DNA of 64,000 bases. It comes from Streptomyces sp. TP-A0874. GTDB lineage: Bacteria > Actinomycetota > Actinomycetes > Streptomycetales > Streptomycetaceae. Made by a program: the position numbers and the translations under genes. Shown piece after piece: positions 26,254 through 34,858 of the stretch. The stretch covers positions 372,001-436,000 of the forward strand of contig NZ_BBZK01000007.1 of NCBI RefSeq assembly GCF_001748085.1, in the 5' to 3' direction. Under the pieces are notes generated by a model that was not told where the DNA came from, searched no databases, and was given only the letters and a program-made list of their open reading frames with translations. How positions within the stretch are numbered: position 1 is the stretch's first letter; each line of letters opens with the position of its first letter.

Positions 26254-27033
26254 TCAGTGAACCGAGAAACCGCCATCGACGAAGATCGACTGCCCGGTGA
26301 CATACGCCGAGGCCGCACTGGCGAGGAACACCGCGGCGCCCGCGAAGTCCTCCGCCAGACCGTTACGCCCCACCAGCGTGCGCGCGGCCAGTTCCGCCAC
26401 TTTCCCGGGGTCGCCCGACAGCCGGGCGTTGAGCGGCGTCTTCACGAAACCCGGGACGAGTGTGTTGCAGGTGACACCGTGGGGCGACCATGCCTCTGCT
26501 TGAGAACGCGCCAGTGACTCCAACGCACCCTTGGAGGCCCCGTAGGCGCCGCTCTGGACCGACGCCCGGTGGGCCTGTTGGGAGGTGATGTGGATGATGC
26601 GTCCGAATCCTCGTTCGGCCATCCCGGGACCGAAGCGTTGCCCGAGCAGGAAGGGGGCATCCAGATTCACCGCCATGGTGGTGTCCCATACTTCCTCGCT
26701 CAGCTCGCCCATCGGCGGCCGCAGGTTGATCGCCGCCGAGTTGACTAGGATGTCGGGTTCGCCGAACACGGCGACGGCCTCCTCGGCCACCGTGCGAACG
26801 CCTTGCCGGGTGCTCAGGTCGCCACTCGCCCAGGCCGCCTGACAGCCGTCGGCCACGAGTTCGCCGACGGCGTCGACCAGGTCCGTCTCCCTGCGCGCAA
26901 CGATCACGACCTGTGCTCCCGCGCGGGCGAGTGCACCGGCGATGGCGCGTCCGATGCCGGAGCTGCCGCCGGTCACCACAGCGGTCCGGCCGTCCAGGGA
27001 GAACAGGTCCGAGAGGTAGTTGTCTGAAGCCAC
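26254..27033 (-). CDS. SDR family NAD(P)-dependent oxidoreductase (gluconate 5-dehydrogenase-like)
   Basis: A 259-residue classical short-chain dehydrogenase. The cofactor motif is VVTGGSSGIGRAIA, followed by NSAAIN, the catalytic Ser in ITSQQAHRAS and YGASKGALE (Tyr and Lys of YxxxK), ending FVDGGFSVH. The nearest recognised type is gluconate 5-dehydrogenase/2-deoxygluconate 3-dehydrogenase, but the substrate cannot be fixed. The start is GTG 27033. It lies inside the repeat-bounded insert and faces left toward deoA. It could use the gluconate system at 1-4 kb, but nothing in the sequence shows that. Confidence 0.85.
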   Translation of the reverse strand: MASDNYLSDLFSLDGRTAVVTGGSSGIGRAIAGALARAGAQVVIVARRETDLVDAVGELVADGCQAAWASGDLSTRQGVRTVAEEAVAVFGEPDILVNSAAINLRPPMGELSEEVWDTTMAVNLDAPFLLGQRFGPGMAERGFGRIIHITSQQAHRASVQSGAYGASKGALESLARSQAEAWSPHGVTCNTLVPGFVKTPLNARLSGDPGKVAELAARTLVGRNGLAEDFAGAAVFLASAASAYVTGQSIFVDGGFSVH

Positions 27034-27663
27034 CTCCGCACCTTAAGGGTTGTCCCGTCATTTTTGGCAGGTGCACGATGGCGACTACGGTATCTCGGCG
27101 CTGCGGAACATCCCGTTATGCGCAGACCCGGATGCCCCTCCGCTGTGCAGTGCGCAAACCTGACGCAGTGCCGCCAACGGGGATGGTGCGCCACGGGCGG
27201 ATCGCCGACAGTGCTCAGGGCGTCGGGTTATCGGGTCACCTGATCGAGGGCCCGGCCGCTCGGAATTCTGCTTTTCCAAAAATGGTAGTGAGGCAGGCTG
27301 TGCCCCGAATCTTCCGAATGCGGTCTGATCTGATCAAAACAAGAGAGGTCGGAGAAGTCGGCACGCACGGGCTCTCCGGATTGCAGAGCGTGGAGAATTC
27401 CACGATTGCGGATGTCCACGCCTGTCCTGTGTCGGAACCTGCCCAACGCGACCATGTGTCAGTAATCGGACTCGGTTGGCCATGTGGAAGGACTGCAGGC
27501 ATTCCAGAGGCATATGACCGGCGGCTGCGGAGCGGCGCGGCCAAAAAGGCGTCCAGAATTCGTCCATTGCCGGCTGCCCAAACCGGCACGGTCATGTACT
27601 GTCCAATTTCGTCGAGCCCCTTCATGAGAAGCGGCGTCTGATGGTCAACCGAGAGGTGGGCAA
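27034..27663. other. 630-base region without a recognisable gene, AT-richer than its surroundings
   Basis: It carries the divergent leaders of the SDR and the small secreted protein. A 129-codon open frame on the minus strand (27236-27625) has no family resemblance and is probably spurious. Stretches near 27262-27345 and 27565-27625 are clearly less GC-rich than neighbouring genes, which fits recent acquisition. No tRNA or transposase was seen. Confidence 0.5.
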
Positions 27664-28050
27664 TTGAAGGCCAAGCGACTGATCGGTACCGTCATCGGAG
27701 CAATGGCGATGGCGGCCCTGGCATCCGCACCGGCATCCGCCGACACCGCGGTCCGGGACGGCAACGTCGAAATGATCATTTTCGGCAGCGGCTACAAGGT
27801 CGACTCGGTTACGATCCACGGGGTCCCGGAACTCCAAGGTCCCGCTGAGTACCAGTTCGTCTACTATGCCACCACCTCGCCAACCAAGACGTACACGATG
27901 ATCTGCGGCGGCAGCAGCACGGGTAACAGTTGCACCCACAAATTCAGCATCAACGCCACGTACGCGGGCGGAGTCGGAATCAGAAGCTGCGGGTCGATCA
28001 AGCGTATGGACAACCAACAGATCTTTGGGACCGCCTGCAAGGACTGGTGA
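27664..28050 (+). CDS. Small secreted protein of unknown function
   Basis: A 128-residue protein starting at TTG 27664 with GAGGTGGG nearby upstream. It has a clear Sec signal peptide (MKAKRLIGTVIGAMAMAALA, cut after APASA), leaving about 100 residues with four cysteines (CGG, SCTH, RSCGS, TACKDW) that could form two disulphides. I do not recognise a family. Alternating polar and hydrophobic residues suggest a compact beta-rich extracellular domain. GC is lower than in the flanking genes and codon use is less biased, consistent with transfer. It is transcribed alone in the insert. Confidence 0.7.
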   Translation: MKAKRLIGTVIGAMAMAALASAPASADTAVRDGNVEMIIFGSGYKVDSVTIHGVPELQGPAEYQFVYYATTSPTKTYTMICGGSSTGNSCTHKFSINATYAGGVGIRSCGSIKRMDNQQIFGTACKDW

Positions 28051-28445
28051 CGGGCGCAAGAACCTGCGGGGTCACGCACAGGACTTCGGCGTAGTCACAT
28101 GTTGAGCGTGTCGTACTGATGCGGGGCCGGAGCGTACGGCAGGCATGGACTTTCAGGGTCGTGTGGGCGTCGAGCCCATGCCCTTTCGGAAGTCCGTGCC
28201 TGCCGTCGTGTCTGTCTCCCAGTGCAGCAGTCTGCGGTCGCGTTGCGGAAACCGGGCGCGGTGTGGACGAGGCCGACGCGCTCCCGCCGGTGGCGAGGGA
28301 CTCGTCGATCCGGTCCTCGGGCAGTTCCCGCGCGTCGATCAGGGTGATTCCGTCATCGACTTCCCCCAGATTCGGACCGAGAGGCCGGTGGCGGTCCGAG
28401 GAGCCGCCTGTTCTGGGAGTGCGACGGATCGGCCAAGGAGCGGCC
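28051..28445. other. 395-base region right of the secreted protein, no confident gene
   Basis: Open frames exist on both strands but overlap each other and show no family motif. One minus-strand frame (about 28130-28400) reads plausibly in places (GEVDDGITLIDARELPED) but has no good start and runs on from the repeat copy. It may be a degraded remnant; I cannot name it. Confidence 0.35.
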
Positions 28446-28640
28446 GGACGACGGCGGGAGGGGGTGGGGCCGGAGTGGGTGGGGGTGCCGGGACGCTGCC
28501 GTGTATTTGCGGGGCTCTCCAACCGAGAGGCTGCCCACCGGCCCGGACGGCCCCGTAAATAGACGGTCGCGGCACCCCCACCCACGCAGGACCCGCCCCC
28601 GCACCACCCACCCGGCAACCCACCAGCAGCAATAGCAACC
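28446..28640 (-). repeat. Inverted-repeat element, copy B
   Basis: The complement of copy A (25834-26031) with scattered mismatches. Its core (28475-28585) is also 111 bases and has the same perfect 16-base outer arms (28475-28490 and 28570-28585). The two copies face each other, with 2,470 bases between the cores. It lies 40 bases beyond the stop of the MFS gene and marks the right edge of the accessory insert. Confidence 0.85.
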
Positions 28641-28680
28641 CACCGCCAAGCAGCCATCCGCCGCGCAGGCTCGCCCGCGC

Positions 28681-29991
28681 TCAGCCGGCCGAGAGCACCG
28701 GGGCCCGTTCGGTGACCTTGGCCCGCCGCTCGACGATGGCGCGGCGGGTCGCGTAGAGGGTGACGCCCGCGGCTCCCAGCACGGCCACGAGGCCGAGCAG
28801 CACGGTCCCCTCCCAGCCGGCACGGTGGAAGGCGAGCGCTCCCACCGTGCCGCCGAGGCTGCTGCCCATGTAGTACGCCGACTGGTAGAGCGCCGAGGCC
28901 TGCGCCCGTCCGTGCTTGGCGGTCCGGCTCACCGCGGAGGAGGCCACGGCGTGCCCGGCGAAGAACCCTCCCGTGATCAGCACCAGTCCGGCCAGCACCG
29001 CCGTCACCGAGTCCGCGAGGCTGATCAGCAGCCCGGCCGCGGTGGTCGTCACCGCCGCGTACAGGGCGCCGCGCCGGCCGAGCCGGGCCACCAGCTTGCC
29101 CGCCGCGGCCGAGGAGGCGGTGCCCACCACGTACACCAGGAAGATCGATCCGACCACGCCTTCCGGCAACCGGAAGGGATCGCCGACCAGGCGGTAGCCG
29201 ATCACGGTGTAGACCGCGCCGAAGACGGTCATGAAGAGGGCGCCGATCGCGTAGAGCCGGCAGAGCAGCGGGTCGGAGAGGTGTCCGGCGACGGTGCGCG
29301 CCAGGGAGCGCGGGCTGGCGGAGGCAGGGGAGAAGTGCCGCGCCTGCGGCAGCAGCAGGCGGAAGGCGATGGTGGCGATGACGGCCAGGACGGCCACCGT
29401 GCCCAGGGCGACCCGCCAGCCCCACGCCTGGGAGACCCAGCCGGTGAGGACGCGGCCCGACATGCCGCCGATGCTGTTGCCGGCCACGAACAGTCCGACC
29501 GCTCCGACGAGGGCCCGGGTCCGTACCTCCTCCGCCAGGTAGGCCATGGCGGAGGCGGGGACACCGGCGAGGGCGAGGCCCTGCAGGGCACGCAGGGCGA
29601 CCAGCCAGCCGAGGGCCGGTGCGAACGGCATGAGGAGGGAGACGAGGGTGGCGGCGGTCAGCGAGAGGGTCATCATCCGGCGCCGTCCGAAGCGCTCGGA
29701 GAGCGCGCTGAGCGGCAGTACGGCGAGGGCCAGCGCGCCGGTGGCGGCGGAGACCGTCCAACTGGCCTGGTCGGGGGTGGCTCCGAGGCCGGCGGAGATC
29801 GCCGGCAGCAGGGCCTGGGTGGAGTAGAGGAGTGCGAAGGTGACGACTCCGGCCGCGAAGAGGGCGAAGGTCATCCGGCGGTAGCCGGGGCCGCCCGGGC
29901 GCAGCTTGGTTGCCTCGGGGTCGTTCGGAGGGACGGAGGCGGAGGAGGCGCCCACATGGCTGGTGGACGCCCCGGTATCAACAGAAGGCAT
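28681..29991 (-). CDS. MFS transporter (YnfM/AraJ-like drug or metabolite exporter)
   Basis: A 436-residue, 12-helix major facilitator protein. The loop 2-3 motif is LSERFGRRRMMTLS and the following helices are typical of the exporter group. ATG 29991 is preferred; a longer frame from 30063 would run across the intergenic control region. A serine-rich N-terminal stretch of about 40 residues precedes helix 1. It is divergent from a LysR regulator that probably controls it. The substrate is unknown. Confidence 0.85.
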   Translation of the reverse strand: MPSVDTGASTSHVGASSASVPPNDPEATKLRPGGPGYRRMTFALFAAGVVTFALLYSTQALLPAISAGLGATPDQASWTVSAATGALALAVLPLSALSERFGRRRMMTLSLTAATLVSLLMPFAPALGWLVALRALQGLALAGVPASAMAYLAEEVRTRALVGAVGLFVAGNSIGGMSGRVLTGWVSQAWGWRVALGTVAVLAVIATIAFRLLLPQARHFSPASASPRSLARTVAGHLSDPLLCRLYAIGALFMTVFGAVYTVIGYRLVGDPFRLPEGVVGSIFLVYVVGTASSAAAGKLVARLGRRGALYAAVTTTAAGLLISLADSVTAVLAGLVLITGGFFAGHAVASSAVSRTAKHGRAQASALYQSAYYMGSSLGGTVGALAFHRAGWEGTVLLGLVAVLGAAGVTLYATRRAIVERRAKVTERAPVLSAG

Positions 29992-30135
29992 GCGACGAAG
30001 GTAAGAGGTTGCCGTTTCATGCGTCCAATGCATGAACTTGGCATAATCGTTCCAAGGGCGCATGATCCCAGTTCACGGAAGGGCCTGTCACTGAACCGCA
30101 ACGAAAAAGACAACTCCACCACATCGGGGAACGGT
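29992..30135. promoter_or_regulatory. MFS/LysR divergent control region
   Basis: A 144-base region, AT-richer than its surroundings, with ATGCATGAACTTGGCATAAT near 30028-30047. Two TGC/GCA-flanked half-sites there fit a LysR-type T-N11-A box. The LysR protein is the likely occupant. The assignment rests on position and loose pattern only. Confidence 0.4.
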
Positions 30136-31080
30136 GTGCGGGACAGCCGGCCGCGCTCCAGGGCGGAACTGGACGCCGAGTCCTGGTCGGCTCTGTTGGC
30201 GCCGCGACTGGCGCAGTTCGCCGGGGTGGCCCGGCACGAGCACGTGACCCGTGCGGCGGGCGACCTCGGTGTGCCGCAGTCCACCCTGAGCCGGGGCATG
30301 GCGCGGCTGGAGGAGGACCTCGGGGTGGCGCTCTTCGCCCGCCACGGCCGCACCGTCTCACTCACCCCGGCCGGGCGTACCTTCCTCGGTTCGGTCGAGC
30401 GGGCGCTGGCCGAGGTGGAGCGGGCGGCCGAGAAGGTGCGGGCGGACGCGGACCCGGCCGGCGGGCAGGTGGCCTTCGGCTTCCTGCACACCCTCGGATC
30501 GGAGATGGTGCCCGGATTGATCCGGGCCTTCCGGGCGGAGCACCCGCGCATCCGTTTCCAACTCATCCAGAACTACGGTGAGGCGATGCTCCAGCGGCTG
30601 CGCGAGGGCAGTCTGGACCTCTGTCTCACCTCTCCGCTGCCGGAGGATCCCGATCTCGTCGCGCGCCGGCTGGACGAGCAGCGGCTGCGGCTGGTGGTAC
30701 CGGACGACCACCGGTTGGCCGGCCGCAAGCGGGTGCGGCTGGCGGAGGCGGCCGAGGAGTCCTTCGTCACCCTGGAGCCGGGCTACGGGATGCGGCGGAT
30801 CACCGACGCGCTCTGCCGGGAGGCCGGGTTCGCCCCGCGGATCGCGTTCGAGGGGGAGGAGGCGGAGACGCTGCGGGGCCTGGTGGCCGCCGGCCTCGGG
30901 GTCGCGCTGCTGCCGCCGCCGACGGCGCCGAGGCCGGGGGTGGTCGAGTTGGCGGTTACCGCGCCGCGGGCGGTCCGGGAGATCGGGGTGGCGTGGCTGG
31001 ACGGGCATCCGGACACCCCGCCGGTGGCGGCTTTCAAGCAGTTCCTGCTCTCCAGGCGGGGTCGGCTGCTGCCGCGTTGA
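30136..31080 (+). CDS. LysR family regulator
   Basis: A 314-residue regulator from GTG 30136 (GGGGA upstream); CTG 30091 after GGAAGGG is an alternative that adds 15 residues. N-terminal HTH: RLAQFAGVARHEHVTRAAG and LGVPQSTLSRGMARLEEDL. The C-terminal co-inducer domain contains GLVAAGLGVALLP. It is divergent from the MFS exporter gene, the usual arrangement for an exporter switched on by its substrate. Effector unknown. Confidence 0.87.
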   Translation: MRDSRPRSRAELDAESWSALLAPRLAQFAGVARHEHVTRAAGDLGVPQSTLSRGMARLEEDLGVALFARHGRTVSLTPAGRTFLGSVERALAEVERAAEKVRADADPAGGQVAFGFLHTLGSEMVPGLIRAFRAEHPRIRFQLIQNYGEAMLQRLREGSLDLCLTSPLPEDPDLVARRLDEQRLRLVVPDDHRLAGRKRVRLAEAAEESFVTLEPGYGMRRITDALCREAGFAPRIAFEGEEAETLRGLVAAGLGVALLPPPTAPRPGVVELAVTAPRAVREIGVAWLDGHPDTPPVAAFKQFLLSRRGRLLPR

Positions 31081-31087
31081 GCGTGCC

Positions 31088-31831
31088 TCAGCCGTGCAGC
31101 GTGGTGCCGAAACCCTGGGCCAGCGGCATGCGGAGGCCCAGCGGCGGAGCGGCCGCCAGGGCATCGGACACCGGTCGGCAGAAGGGGCGGCCGAAGAGGC
31201 TGCCGAGGGCGAAGTCGGCCGCCAGCGCCGCGATTTCCGAGCGGTACCGGCGCAGCCGGTGGGTGTCGGTGTGGATCTCGAAGCGGCAGACGTCCTGGTT
31301 GATCTTCTTGACGCGCTCCGCGAGCCGGTAGGACAACTCCGGGTCGGTCCGCTCGTCGTCGGTGCCGTGGGCGATCAGGACGCGCCGGCCGGCCAACTGC
31401 TTCACCGGCTCCTCGCCGGCGGTCAGCCAGGGGGCCAGCGCGAGTACCGAGCGGACCGAGGCGTGCCCCGCCGCTCTGAGCGCGGCCCGGGCGCCCATGC
31501 CCGTACCGGCGAGGCAGACGGGGACGGAGCCGTAGCGCCGTGCGACCTCGTCGGCGGCCCAGGCGGCGTCGGCCACCGGGTGGTCGGCGTTCCAGCCGCG
31601 GTGGCGGTAGTGGACGACGTGGGCGACGAGACCGTGCTCGCGGCCGGCCCGGGCCAGTCGGCGGGCGAGCGGGCGGGCGGCGGCCAGGGCGAGAGCGGAG
31701 GGCGGTCGGGTGCCGGCGGCTTCCCCGCCGGGCAGTAGGAGCACCACGCCGCGGACCCCGTCCGCGCTCACCACGTCCCCCAGTGGCCGGCCCAACCGGG
31801 CCGCCGCCGTCGGCACTGCTCGCTCAGCCAT
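31088..31831 (-). CDS. Alpha/beta hydrolase-fold protein with altered nucleophile elbow
   Basis: A 247-residue protein with an alpha/beta hydrolase layout: GVVLLLPGGEAAG (oxyanion-side strand), VHYRHRGWN, the elbow region CLAGTGMGARAALRAAG, VLIAHGTDDERTDP (acid) and HTDTHRLRR (His). At the elbow the usual G-x-S-x-G reads G-T-G-M-G, so the serine position is glycine. It may be non-catalytic or use another residue. ATG 31831 is chosen over the upstream TTG at 31837. It converges on the LysR gene with 7 bases between the stops. Confidence 0.7.
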   Translation of the reverse strand: MAERAVPTAAARLGRPLGDVVSADGVRGVVLLLPGGEAAGTRPPSALALAAARPLARRLARAGREHGLVAHVVHYRHRGWNADHPVADAAWAADEVARRYGSVPVCLAGTGMGARAALRAAGHASVRSVLALAPWLTAGEEPVKQLAGRRVLIAHGTDDERTDPELSYRLAERVKKINQDVCRFEIHTDTHRLRRYRSEIAALAADFALGSLFGRPFCRPVSDALAAAPPLGLRMPLAQGFGTTLHG

Positions 31832-31912
31832 GGGCAAACGATCTCAGAAGGTGGTCGAGACCACACCGCACTCGTCGATCACCTTTCCGTATCGGCTCCG
31901 CGGGGAGGTGAT

Positions 31913-31924
31913 CTACGCGCGTAG
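31913..31924. promoter_or_regulatory. CTACGCGCGTAG palindrome upstream of add
   Basis: A perfect 12-base palindrome ending 19 bases before the adenosine deaminase ATG. One of four related copies in the window, all before nucleoside genes. It overlaps or abuts the probable promoter, consistent with a repressor site. Confidence 0.75.
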
Positions 31925-31942
31925 GAGGGTAGAGTTCCGGAG

Positions 31943-33097
31943 ATGACGAGCCAGATTCTCCCCACCCCGGACAGTGAGCAGATCCGCCGAGCGCCGAAAG
32001 TCCTGCTCCACGACCACCTCGACGGCGGCCTGCGGCCGGCGAGCATCGTGGAGCTGGCCGAGCAGTCCGGCTACAGCGCCCTCCCCTCTTACGACGCCGG
32101 AGAACTGGGCCGCTGGTTCCGTGAGTCCGCGGACTCCGGGTCCCTGGAGCGGTACCTGGAGACCTTCGCCCACACCTGTGCGGTCATGCAGAGCCGGGAC
32201 GCGCTGTTCCGGGTCGCCGCGGAGTGCGCGGAGGACCTCGCGGCCGACGGCGTCGTCTACGCGGAGGTGCGGTACGCCCCCGAGCAGCACCTGGAGGGCG
32301 GCCTCAGCCTCGAGGAGGTCGTGGAGGCGGTCAACGAGGGCTTCCGGGAAGGGGAGCGGCGGGCCTGGGAGAGCGGCCATCGGATCCGGATCGGTGCGCT
32401 GCTGACCGCCATGCGGCACGCCGCCCGGGCGCTGGAGATCGCCGAGTTGGCCAACCAGTACCGGGACCAGGGAGTGGTCGGCTTCGACATCGCCGGCGCC
32501 GAGGCCGGCTACCCGCCCACCAGGCACCTCGACGCGTTCGAGTACCTCAAGCGGGAGAACAACCACTTCACCATCCACGCCGGTGAGGCCTTCGGGCTGC
32601 CGTCCATCTGGCAGGCGCTCCAGTGGTGCGGGGCGGACCGGCTCGGGCACGGGGTCCGGATCATCGACGACATCGAGGTCGCCGAGGACGGCAGCGTCAA
32701 GCTCGGCCGGCTCGCGGGCTACGTGCGGGACAAGCGGATCCCGCTGGAGCTCTGCCCGACCTCCAACCTCCAGACCGGTGCGGCCGACTCCTACGCCGAG
32801 CACCCCATCGGGCTGCTCCGGAGGCTGCACTTCCGAGCCACCGTCAACACGGACAACCGGCTGATGAGCGGTACGAGCATGAGCGCGGAGTTCGAGCACC
32901 TGGTGCGGACGTTCAAGTACACGCTCGATGACATGCAGTGGTTCACCGTCAATGCGATGAAATCCGCCTTCATTCCTTTTGATGAACGTCTGGCGATGAT
33001 CAACAACGTGATCAAGCCCGGCTACGCGGAACTGAAATCGGCCTGGCTGTTCCGGCGGACCGCTGTGACCAGCGACTCCGGGGGCGCGCAGAGCTGA
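31943..33097 (+). CDS. add: Adenosine deaminase
   Basis: A 384-residue zinc enzyme deaminating adenosine and deoxyadenosine to inosine and deoxyinosine, the substrates of the phosphorylase at 48 kb. The first metal motif is [12 protein letters not shown]; then [39 protein letters not shown] and [14 protein letters not shown] supply the remaining metal and catalytic residues. GGAG precedes ATG 31943. It is transcribed alone under the CTACGCGCGTAG site. Confidence 0.95.
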   Translation: MTSQILPTPDSEQIRRAPKVLLHDHLDGGLRPASIVELAEQSGYSALPSYDAGELGRWFRESADSGSLERYLETFAHTCAVMQSRDALFRVAAECAEDLAADGVVYAEVRYAPEQHLEGGLSLEEVVEAVNEGFREGERRAWESGHRIRIGALLTAMRHAARALEIAELANQYRDQGVVGFDIAGAEAGYPPTRHLDAFEYLKRENNHFTIHAGEAFGLPSIWQALQWCGADRLGHGVRIIDDIEVAEDGSVKLGRLAGYVRDKRIPLELCPTSNLQTGAADSYAEHPIGLLRRLHFRATVNTDNRLMSGTSMSAEFEHLVRTFKYTLDDMQWFTVNAMKSAFIPFDERLAMINNVIKPGYAELKSAWLFRRTAVTSDSGGAQS

Positions 33098-33259
33098 CGC
33101 CGGGCGGTGGCGGCCCGACTCCCTGCGGCCGCCGCCGGGAAGGCGGATGTTTGCGGCATACCGAGACGTATGACTACGTTCGGTGATCCACGGTCACGCT
33201 CTGGTCGGAGTGCTGGCCGTGGCGCCGCTCCGTATCCCCCACTACGAGGATGTCGTTCG

Positions 33260-33601
33260 ATGAAGCAGGGAACCGTCAGGATTCTGGGTGCCGCCGCTCT
33301 CGGTGCCGCCTTCACCATCGTCGCCGCCGGCGCAGCCGCAGCAGCACCCGCCGACACCGTCCGCACGCTGCCGGCCGAGCTGAACAAGACCCTGCCGGTG
33401 GGGGAGGCGAGCGCGCTGGGCGAGGGCCAGTCGACGCCGGGGAGCGCCACCGATGCCCTGCTGCCCGCCGCCCAGCAGGAGAACGGCGGGCTGCCGGCGG
33501 CCGGGCCGCTGGACGGACTGCTCGGAGGGCAGGGCGGAGGGCCGCAGGAACTGCTCGGCGGGCTGCTGGGGGGTCTTCCGGTGGGCGGCCTGCTCGGCTG
33601 A
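33260..33601 (+). CDS. Small secreted Ala/Gly/Leu-rich protein
   Basis: A 113-residue protein with a Sec signal peptide (MKQGTVRILGAAALGAAF, cut near AAAAAPA). The mature part of about 80 residues is rich in Gly, Leu and Pro, with LLGGLLGGLPVGGLLG repeats at the C-terminus. There are no cysteines or catalytic motifs. Many Streptomyces encode such proteins of unknown role; a surface or spore-envelope role is conceivable but not shown. A 38-base palindrome follows and probably ends transcription. Confidence 0.7.
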   Translation: MKQGTVRILGAAALGAAFTIVAAGAAAAAPADTVRTLPAELNKTLPVGEASALGEGQSTPGSATDALLPAAQQENGGLPAAGPLDGLLGGQGGGPQELLGGLLGGLPVGGLLG

Positions 33602-33634
33602 GGGCACTGGACGGCCGCCAGGCCGGACCGATCG

Positions 33635-33672
33635 TACGGGGAGCGCATCCGGATCCGGATGCGCTCCCCGTA
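33635..33672. terminator. Perfect 38-base palindrome, probable terminator
   Basis: The left half is TACGGGGAGCGCATCCGGA and the right half is its exact complement, centred at 33653/33654. It lies 34 bases after the secreted protein stop and 62 bases before the next gene. It could also be a protein-binding site because its symmetry is perfect. Confidence 0.65.
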
Positions 33673-33733
33673 GCGTGGTGTGCCACGATCACGTCAGTGG
33701 TCAAGCGCGCAGACACGCTGGGGGAACTTGCAC

Positions 33734-34507
33734 ATGCGGAACAAGGCATCGAGGCTCCGGGTCTTCCTCGCCGTTCCGGCGCTGCTCCTGGCCGCGGCCT
33801 GTGGCGGTGGCTCGGACTCCGGCGAGGAGCCCGGAGCGGAGGCCGACCGGGCCCGGAACGGGCTGAAGGAGAGCGGGCCGGTGCTGAGCACCGCGCAGCT
33901 GGAGAAGGCCATCATCGCCGAGGGAGAGCTCAAGGGCTTCACGGTGGAGCCCCCGGGAGCGGCCGAAGAGGACGAGACGGAGGGCGAGGAGGGCGACGCG
34001 GACGAGCCGTCGGAGGCGGAGTGGCGGCCGGCCCCCAAGGCAAAGGCCGACCGTGCTGAGTGCGCCTCGATCCTGGTGGCCGGCGTCGAGCGGCCCATCA
34101 AGGACACCCGGAACGTCACCCGTAGGACGCTACGGCCGGTGGCCGGTGCCAAGCCGGGGCAGTCGGTGTCCGTGGCACTCCTCGCGACCCGCGGCGGAAG
34201 TGTGGAACTGCTCCGCGACCTCAAGGCGGCCGTGCCGAAGTGCGCCGACGGCTTCGAGGTCTCCGCCGAAGGGGAGACCAGCCGGTACAGCGAGATCAGC
34301 CCGGCCGACGCGCACACCACGGGTGACGAGACCATGGCGTACACCGCGACGGTCGACGGCAAGGACTCCGAGTGGGCGCTGAAGGTGGTCGTCGCACGCG
34401 CGGGCTCGACCGTGGCGGTCTTCGTCGGGAGCGGCGCCGACGGTAAGCCGGCCGATCTGCCCCAGTCCCTGCTGGACAAGCAACTCGCCAAGCTGGCGAA
34501 GGCCTGA
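33734..34507 (+). CDS. Lipoprotein of unknown function
   Basis: A 257-residue lipoprotein starting at ATG 33734 with GGGGAA upstream. The signal ends in the lipobox LAAAC (cysteine near residue 24), followed by a Gly/Ser/Glu-rich linker and an acidic stretch (EEDETEGEEGDADEP, about residues 77-92). The rest is a compact domain with two cysteines (ECASIL, PKCADG) that could pair. It is probably anchored to the outer face of the membrane. No known family recognised. Confidence 0.72.
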   Translation: MRNKASRLRVFLAVPALLLAAACGGGSDSGEEPGAEADRARNGLKESGPVLSTAQLEKAIIAEGELKGFTVEPPGAAEEDETEGEEGDADEPSEAEWRPAPKAKADRAECASILVAGVERPIKDTRNVTRRTLRPVAGAKPGQSVSVALLATRGGSVELLRDLKAAVPKCADGFEVSAEGETSRYSEISPADAHTTGDETMAYTATVDGKDSEWALKVVVARAGSTVAVFVGSGADGKPADLPQSLLDKQLAKLAKA

Positions 34508-34547
34508 GCTGCGGCGGGGGCGTCGTCGCCGCCTCACCCTCGCCGCC

Positions 34548-34733
34548 TCACCGCCGCTCGGAGGGCAGCAGGATCCACAGCGCGATGTAGATCAGGAACT
34601 GTGGCCCCGGCAGCAGGCACGAGACGAGGAAGGCCACCCGTACCGTCGTGACGGGAACGTCGAAGCGTTCCGCGAGCGCCAAGCAGACACCGCCGATCAT
34701 GCGGCCTTCTCTCGGACGGGCCAGAGCAGTCAT
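34548..34733 (-). CDS. PspC domain membrane protein
   Basis: A 61-residue protein that is essentially one PspC domain: RMIGGVCLALAERFDVP followed by one hydrophobic segment (VAFLVSCLLPGPQFLIYIAL) and a basic end. Such minimal PspC proteins are common in actinomycetes and are linked with envelope stress or anti-sigma functions. No partner is visible beside it. Confidence 0.85.
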   Translation of the reverse strand: MTALARPREGRMIGGVCLALAERFDVPVTTVRVAFLVSCLLPGPQFLIYIALWILLPSERR

Positions 34734-34858
34734 GAGGGCTCCTTCGGCAACCGCAGGGGAAATGTCGCTTTCCGTCCTCCGTCATCCATTCTGGAGGATC
34801 GGTGGCGGATCCGCCGCCGGGCGCCGATCCGTGCCCGCGCGCTGTCGCCGGGGCGCGC

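Noticed and set aside
27236..27625. 129-codon minus-strand frame in the accessory insert
   Set aside because: Considered as a real insert gene because of low GC, but no family resemblance, no signal peptide and an overlapping alternative frame.
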